Below, one piece after another: positions 4,462 to 7,138 of a stretch of 7,138 nt of DNA. Both the position numbers and the translations under genes were made by a program. Origin of the DNA: Betaproteobacteria bacterium (lineage in GTDB: Bacteria > Pseudomonadota > Gammaproteobacteria > Burkholderiales > SG8-39); NCBI GenBank assembly GCA_011391295.1, contig JAABQT010000076.1:1-7138 (forward strand), written 5' to 3'. The notes under the pieces were generated by a model, which saw nothing but the letters and a program-made list of their open reading frames with translations, ran no database searches and had not been told where the DNA came from. Positions within the stretch are counted from its first letter, which is position 1; every line of letters begins with the position of its first letter.

Positions 4462-5196
4462 TCAGGCCGCGAGCGCGGTCTGCGCCCGCCAGGCATCGAA
4501 CTCGGGCGGGAGCAGCTCGAGGATCGCGTGCCCCGGCATGCCGTACACGTCGTAGGTGACGTCGAGCTGCTGCAGCACGCGCACGAAGCGCCCGAGTGTC
4601 CCGTGCCCCGCGCCGGTCGCCTGCGCGCCGCGCTTCGGCATGCCGCGGGCGCGGTCGAGATAGAGCGCGTTCAGCGCCTCGAGCACGCCGCGGCTCGCGA
4701 TGAGATCCATACGGCTCGCGATCTCGTGGTAGATCTTCTGCTCGACGTGTAGCGGCCCGGAGAGCACCAGGACCGCGTGGCCGCGGTGGCGGCGGTACAC
4801 CGCGTACGGCCCGTAGAGCAGGTGCCGGTGGCGATAGCGGAAGCCGAAGTCGGGCACGTGGCGGTAGTCGAGCCCCGGCCGGCGCACACCCTCGGCGCGC
4901 GGCGGGCACACCTGGTCGAAGTAGTAAAGGGAGAGCCACGCCCACAGGCCGCGGTTGCCCTCCACCTCCTCGGGCGGGAGCGGCGCGAGCCGCCGCCACA
5001 GGTACTCGCCCACGCTCCAGCGCATCGCGAAGCGCTCGCGCTCGACCGTCGCCTCGGCCGAGAGCGCGGCGCTCGCCTGCGGGTCCGCGAGCAGCGCAAC
5101 GGGCGGCGCTTCGCGCGCGCCCTCGCGCAGCCGCGCGAGATAGGCGCGAAACTTCTCGAGCCCCGCCGGCGTGAGCGCGCGCACGAGGTCGGCCAT
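4462..5196 (-). CDS. Uncharacterised 244-residue protein, third gene of the leftward operon
   Basis: The protein starts MADLVRALTPAGLEKFRAYL. It continues with a helical charged region (44-70), an aromatic block LWAWLSLYYFDQVCPP at 84-99, a second block DYRHVPDFGFRYRHRHLLYG at 110-129, a hydrophobic strand HAVLVLSGPLH at 140-150 and a helical part DLIASRGVLEALNALYLD at 164-181. It closes with LDVTYDVYGMPGHAILELLP at 211-230, which looks conserved. No signal peptide or membrane span is seen. It may belong to a DUF of about 240 residues found beside ATPase genes (I considered DUF6339), but I cannot confirm this from sequence alone. The ATG at 5194-5196 overlaps the previous stop by one base (TGATG), with GAGGGG seven bases upstream. 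The longer upstream frame is a shadow of that previous gene. It ends nine bases from the MITE-like element. Confidence 0.85.
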   Translation of the reverse strand: MADLVRALTPAGLEKFRAYLARLREGAREAPPVALLADPQASAALSAEATVERERFAMRWSVGEYLWRRLAPLPPEEVEGNRGLWAWLSLYYFDQVCPPRAEGVRRPGLDYRHVPDFGFRYRHRHLLYGPYAVYRRHRGHAVLVLSGPLHVEQKIYHEIASRMDLIASRGVLEALNALYLDRARGMPKRGAQATGAGHGTLGRFVRVLQQLDVTYDVYGMPGHAILELLPPEFDAWRAQTALAA

Positions 5197-5966
5197 CAGA
5201 GCGCCCCTCGCCCGAGCGCGCGCTCGAAGCGCACGCGCGCGTCGCGCGCGCGGCAGAACGCCTCCACCGCCTCGTCGATCCACTGCGCCTTGCGCGCGGC
5301 GGCCTCCTCGCCGATTCCCTGCGGCGGCGGCTCCACCCCCGGCAGCGCGCTGGCGTAGCGCAGCCACAGGCTCGTCCAGTCCGACCCGTCGAAGTCCGGG
5401 TCGTCCTGCTCCTCGTCGAAGAGCACCGCGTGCAGGATCTGGCGCACGACCTCCGGATAGACGAGCGCGAGGAACGAGTCGGCCGAGCGCGCCGCCTCGC
5501 CCACGTCGGCGATGCGGCGGTTCAACTCGAGCACCGGCCAGTCGGTGACGTGAAGCCGCCACACCCGCTCGCCGAGATCGGCGAACTCCACCGGCAGGAG
5601 CGGCTGCTTGCGCGTCTCGTCCTCTTCTGGCCTGAGCGGCACGAGCTTGTCCGCAACCGCGAGCAGCAGCCCCTGGCGGTCGTCCACCACCTTGAGGCGG
5701 AACTTCGGCAGCGGGCTCGGCGTGATCTCGGCAAGGCGCAGGTCGGCCGGCGTCTCGCGCTTGCCCGCCGTGCCGAAGGCGAAGCGCATGTAGGAGGTGG
5801 CGTTGTAGGCCTCGACGTACACGCGCGAGGCCGAAGGGAAATCGAGCCCGGCGAGATCGTAGTCGGCGTCGAACGCCCACGCGCCGGGCGCCGCCGGCAC
5901 CAGGCGCACCGTCACCTTGGCGCGCGGGATGCGCCGGCGCCCGGTGTAGTTCAGGCGCCGCATCAT
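5196..5966 (-). CDS. Uncharacterised 256-residue protein, second gene of the leftward operon
   Basis: It starts MMRRLNYTGRRRIPRAKVTV. The N-terminal half looks beta-rich: VTVRL at 18-22, FDADYDLAGLDF at 32-43, then RVYVEAYNATSYMRFAFGTA at 48-67, and KFRLKVVDDRQGLLLAVADK at 88-107. The middle holds QPLLPVEFADLGERVWRLHV (121-140) and PVLELNRRI (144-152). The C-terminal half is helical, with SFLALVYPEVVRQILHAVLF at 164-183 and an acidic stretch EEQDDPDFDGSD before WTSLWLRYA. I see no catalytic motif, signal peptide or membrane span. The layout suggests a beta-sandwich domain plus a helical domain acting as a structural or adaptor subunit (inference). The first ATG (5964-5966) overlaps the upstream stop as ATGA, with GAGGAGA seven bases away. 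The second ATG is an alternative. Gene order and overlap imply co-translation with both neighbours. Confidence 0.85.
   Translation of the reverse strand: MMRRLNYTGRRRIPRAKVTVRLVPAAPGAWAFDADYDLAGLDFPSASRVYVEAYNATSYMRFAFGTAGKRETPADLRLAEITPSPLPKFRLKVVDDRQGLLLAVADKLVPLRPEEDETRKQPLLPVEFADLGERVWRLHVTDWPVLELNRRIADVGEAARSADSFLALVYPEVVRQILHAVLFDEEQDDPDFDGSDWTSLWLRYASALPGVEPPPQGIGEEAAARKAQWIDEAVEAFCRARDARVRFERALGRGAL
5204..5209 (-). promoter_or_regulatory. Ribosome binding site of the 244-residue gene
   Basis: GAGGGG on the minus strand, seven bases before the ATG at 5194-5196, picks this start out of a much longer open frame. Confidence 0.55.
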
Positions 5967-7138
5967 GCCGCGGTCTCCTCGTCGATCGGCACCGCCTTCA
6001 CCCGCACGTCGCGGCGCGGATCGAAGCCGCGCACCGCGAGCGCGAAGCCCGGCGCGTCGATGCGCAGCACAATCGTGTTGCCCGCGCGGCGCAGCACCTC
6101 GGCGCCCGCGGCCTCGAGCGCGAACCCCGGCCCGGCGAGATCGAAGTCGAACGGCTGGTAGAGCGCGAACGGGTTGCCGCGGCGCACCTCGTAGGCCGCC
6201 CGCACCGCGGCGTAGCGCGGCACCGCGCCCGCCTCGCCCACGCCGCTCAGCCGGAAGCCGCCGGCGAGCTTCTGCAGCAGGAACTGGCGGTCCTTGCCGA
6301 CCGTCTCCACGTCCTTCGCGGGCCCGCTGCCGTCTAGCCCTGCGCGCTCGGCGCGGCGCGCGTCGCGCGCGAGCATCGCCGCCTCGGTCGGCACGTCGAG
6401 CGCGAAGAGGTGGCGCAGGAGCGTCAGGTCGCGCCCCGCCGCCGGCCGCGTGAGGATGCGCACGATCTCGCGCGGCGCGCCCTTCACGTAGCGAAGCGTG
6501 AACGGCCCGTGGCGGTAGCGTTCCTTGAAGCGCGGCGAGCGCTCCTGCCATTCGGTGTGCGCCGGGTTCTCCGAGTCGCCGAGCAAGCTCGAGAGCGCGC
6601 GCTCGCGCACGTTCAGGATCGCGCGTACGCCCGCCTGCACGGGGCTGCGCACGCCCGCAACCGTGATGCCGTCGCGCACGAAGTGCTCCTCGCCGCCGGC
6701 GAGGGCGTCGTCGCGCTCTAGATAGACGTCGAAGGCGGCAAGCGTGGCCTCGCCCGAGGCGGGCTTCACCCACACCGGCACTTCGACCGCGACCGGCTCG
6801 CCGCGCGCGAACGGCTCGCGGAGTGGGGCGAGCGCCGCCTCCAGCGCCGCATCGCCCGCCCAGCGCGGCGCGGTGGTAGCGGACGGCTCGGGCAGGCGCA
6901 CGCGCCGCTTCGCGCCGTGCGCGAGCCCCCATTGCGCAAGCTCGACCAGGCGCGCGAGCGCGAGCCCCTCGCTCCAGCCCGCGCGCCCGAGCACGCGCGG
7001 CAGCGTCTCGGCGTCGAGGCGCTCGCGCCGTCCGTCGTGCTCCACCTCCACCTCTAGATCGCCAGCGAGGATCGGCGCGAAGTAGTGCCGCACCACCGAG
7101 GGCAGGAACGCCGCCGCGTCGAGCTCGGCGTCCGGAAA
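5963..7138 (-). CDS. C-terminal 391 residues of a large uncharacterised protein (possible GHKL-type ATPase partner), partial
   Basis: The frame is open to the right edge, so the true start lies outside. A GTG at 7094-7096 is in frame but sits inside continuous protein-like sequence (AAFLPSVVRHYFAPILAG), so it is not taken as the start. Landmarks in the fragment: PVWVKPASGEATLAAFDVYL at 121-140, HFVRDGITVAGVRS at 152-165, and LLGDSENPAHTEWQERSPRF at 185-204. A GGFRLSG region (293-299) is followed by YEVRRGNPFALYQPFDFDL at 316-334 and a beta-rich end IVLRIDAPGFALAVRGFDP at 356-374. The GDxENPAHTEW block recalls the C-terminal part of GHKL/HSP90-like 'ATP-binding proteins' in multi-gene, probably defence-related operons. 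The ATP-binding motifs would be N-terminal and are not in the window, so this is a tentative memory-based call. The stop overlaps the next start (ATGA). Confidence 0.75.
   Translation of the reverse strand, partial: FPDAELDAAAFLPSVVRHYFAPILAGDLEVEVEHDGRRERLDAETLPRVLGRAGWSEGLALARLVELAQWGLAHGAKRRVRLPEPSATTAPRWAGDAALEAALAPLREPFARGEPVAVEVPVWVKPASGEATLAAFDVYLERDDALAGGEEHFVRDGITVAGVRSPVQAGVRAILNVRERALSSLLGDSENPAHTEWQERSPRFKERYRHGPFTLRYVKGAPREIVRILTRPAAGRDLTLLRHLFALDVPTEAAMLARDARRAERAGLDGSGPAKDVETVGKDRQFLLQKLAGGFRLSGVGEAGAVPRYAAVRAAYEVRRGNPFALYQPFDFDLAGPGFALEAAGAEVLRRAGNTIVLRIDAPGFALAVRGFDPRRDVRVKAVPIDEETAA
5974..5980 (-). promoter_or_regulatory. Ribosome binding site of the 256-residue gene
   Basis: GAGGAGA on the minus strand lies seven bases before the first ATG (5964-5966), inside the end of the upstream gene. 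It rejects the longer upstream reading of this frame. Confidence 0.7.

Noticed and set aside
4595..4603. AGTGTCCCG identical to the end of the MITE-like element's repeat
   Set aside because: Only nine bases match, it lies inside a conserved coding sequence and has no partner repeat nearby. Probably chance.
5430..6161. 243-residue plus-strand frame
   Set aside because: Antisense shadow across two supported genes. No ribosome site, and a composition rich in R/H/E/L typical of mirrored codons.
5967..6932. Upstream extension of the 256-residue gene giving a 578-residue frame
   Set aside because: The extension overlaps the partial upstream gene entirely and is Arg/Ala/Gly-rich. A good ribosome site and an ATGA overlap mark the start at 5966.
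7094..7096. GTG as the start of the partial gene
   Set aside because: The sequence before it is protein-like (FPDAELDAAAFLPS) and open to the edge, with no ribosome site, so the real start is outside the window.

Overview
The window is GC-rich, tightly packed bacterial DNA. Twin-arginine signal peptides, ATGA start/stop overlaps and the protein families present suggest a Gram-negative proteobacterium, most likely a betaproteobacterium. That placement is inferred from protein style only, since there is no rRNA or other marker gene. I see no tRNA, rRNA or CRISPR array.

Left part, minus strand (1-1080): a run of short genes read leftward. In transcription order they are a 97-residue GYD-domain protein, a 71-residue single-span membrane protein, a 97-residue protein with a nine-glycine run and a basic tail, a 42-codon relic that looks like the two ends of an FAD-dependent monooxygenase joined in frame, and the first 23 codons of a RidA-family protein that leaves the window. 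A 239-bp divergent promoter region (1081-1319) follows.

Centre, plus strand (1320-4242): a three-gene operon with ATGA overlaps at both junctions. It encodes a nucleotide-transporter (NTT/Npt, ATP:ADP-antiporter-like) membrane protein, an aldo/keto reductase with a Tat signal and an intact D-Y-K-H tetrad, and a Rossmann-fold F420/NADP-reductase-like protein that also begins with a twin-arginine signal. Two nucleotide-cofactor enzymes apparently sent to the periplasm beside a nucleotide-transporter homologue is a notable combination.

Boundary (4240-4455): a 212-bp non-coding element with near-perfect 21-bp terminal inverted repeats flanked by TA. It holds a nested 25-bp inner stem and an apical hairpin. 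It looks like a MITE (a small non-autonomous mobile element) or a structured-RNA element. Its left edge forms the stop codon of the upstream gene, and its right edge lies a few bases from the stop of the convergent gene.

Right part, minus strand (4462-7138): three overlapping genes of higher, CpG-rich composition. They encode the C-terminal 391 residues of a large protein (possibly a GHKL-type ATPase partner), a 256-residue protein and a 244-residue protein, none of known function. The organisation is that of a co-translated multi-protein system, possibly a genome-defence operon. This is the best candidate in the window for an undescribed system, but the evidence for its function is weak.
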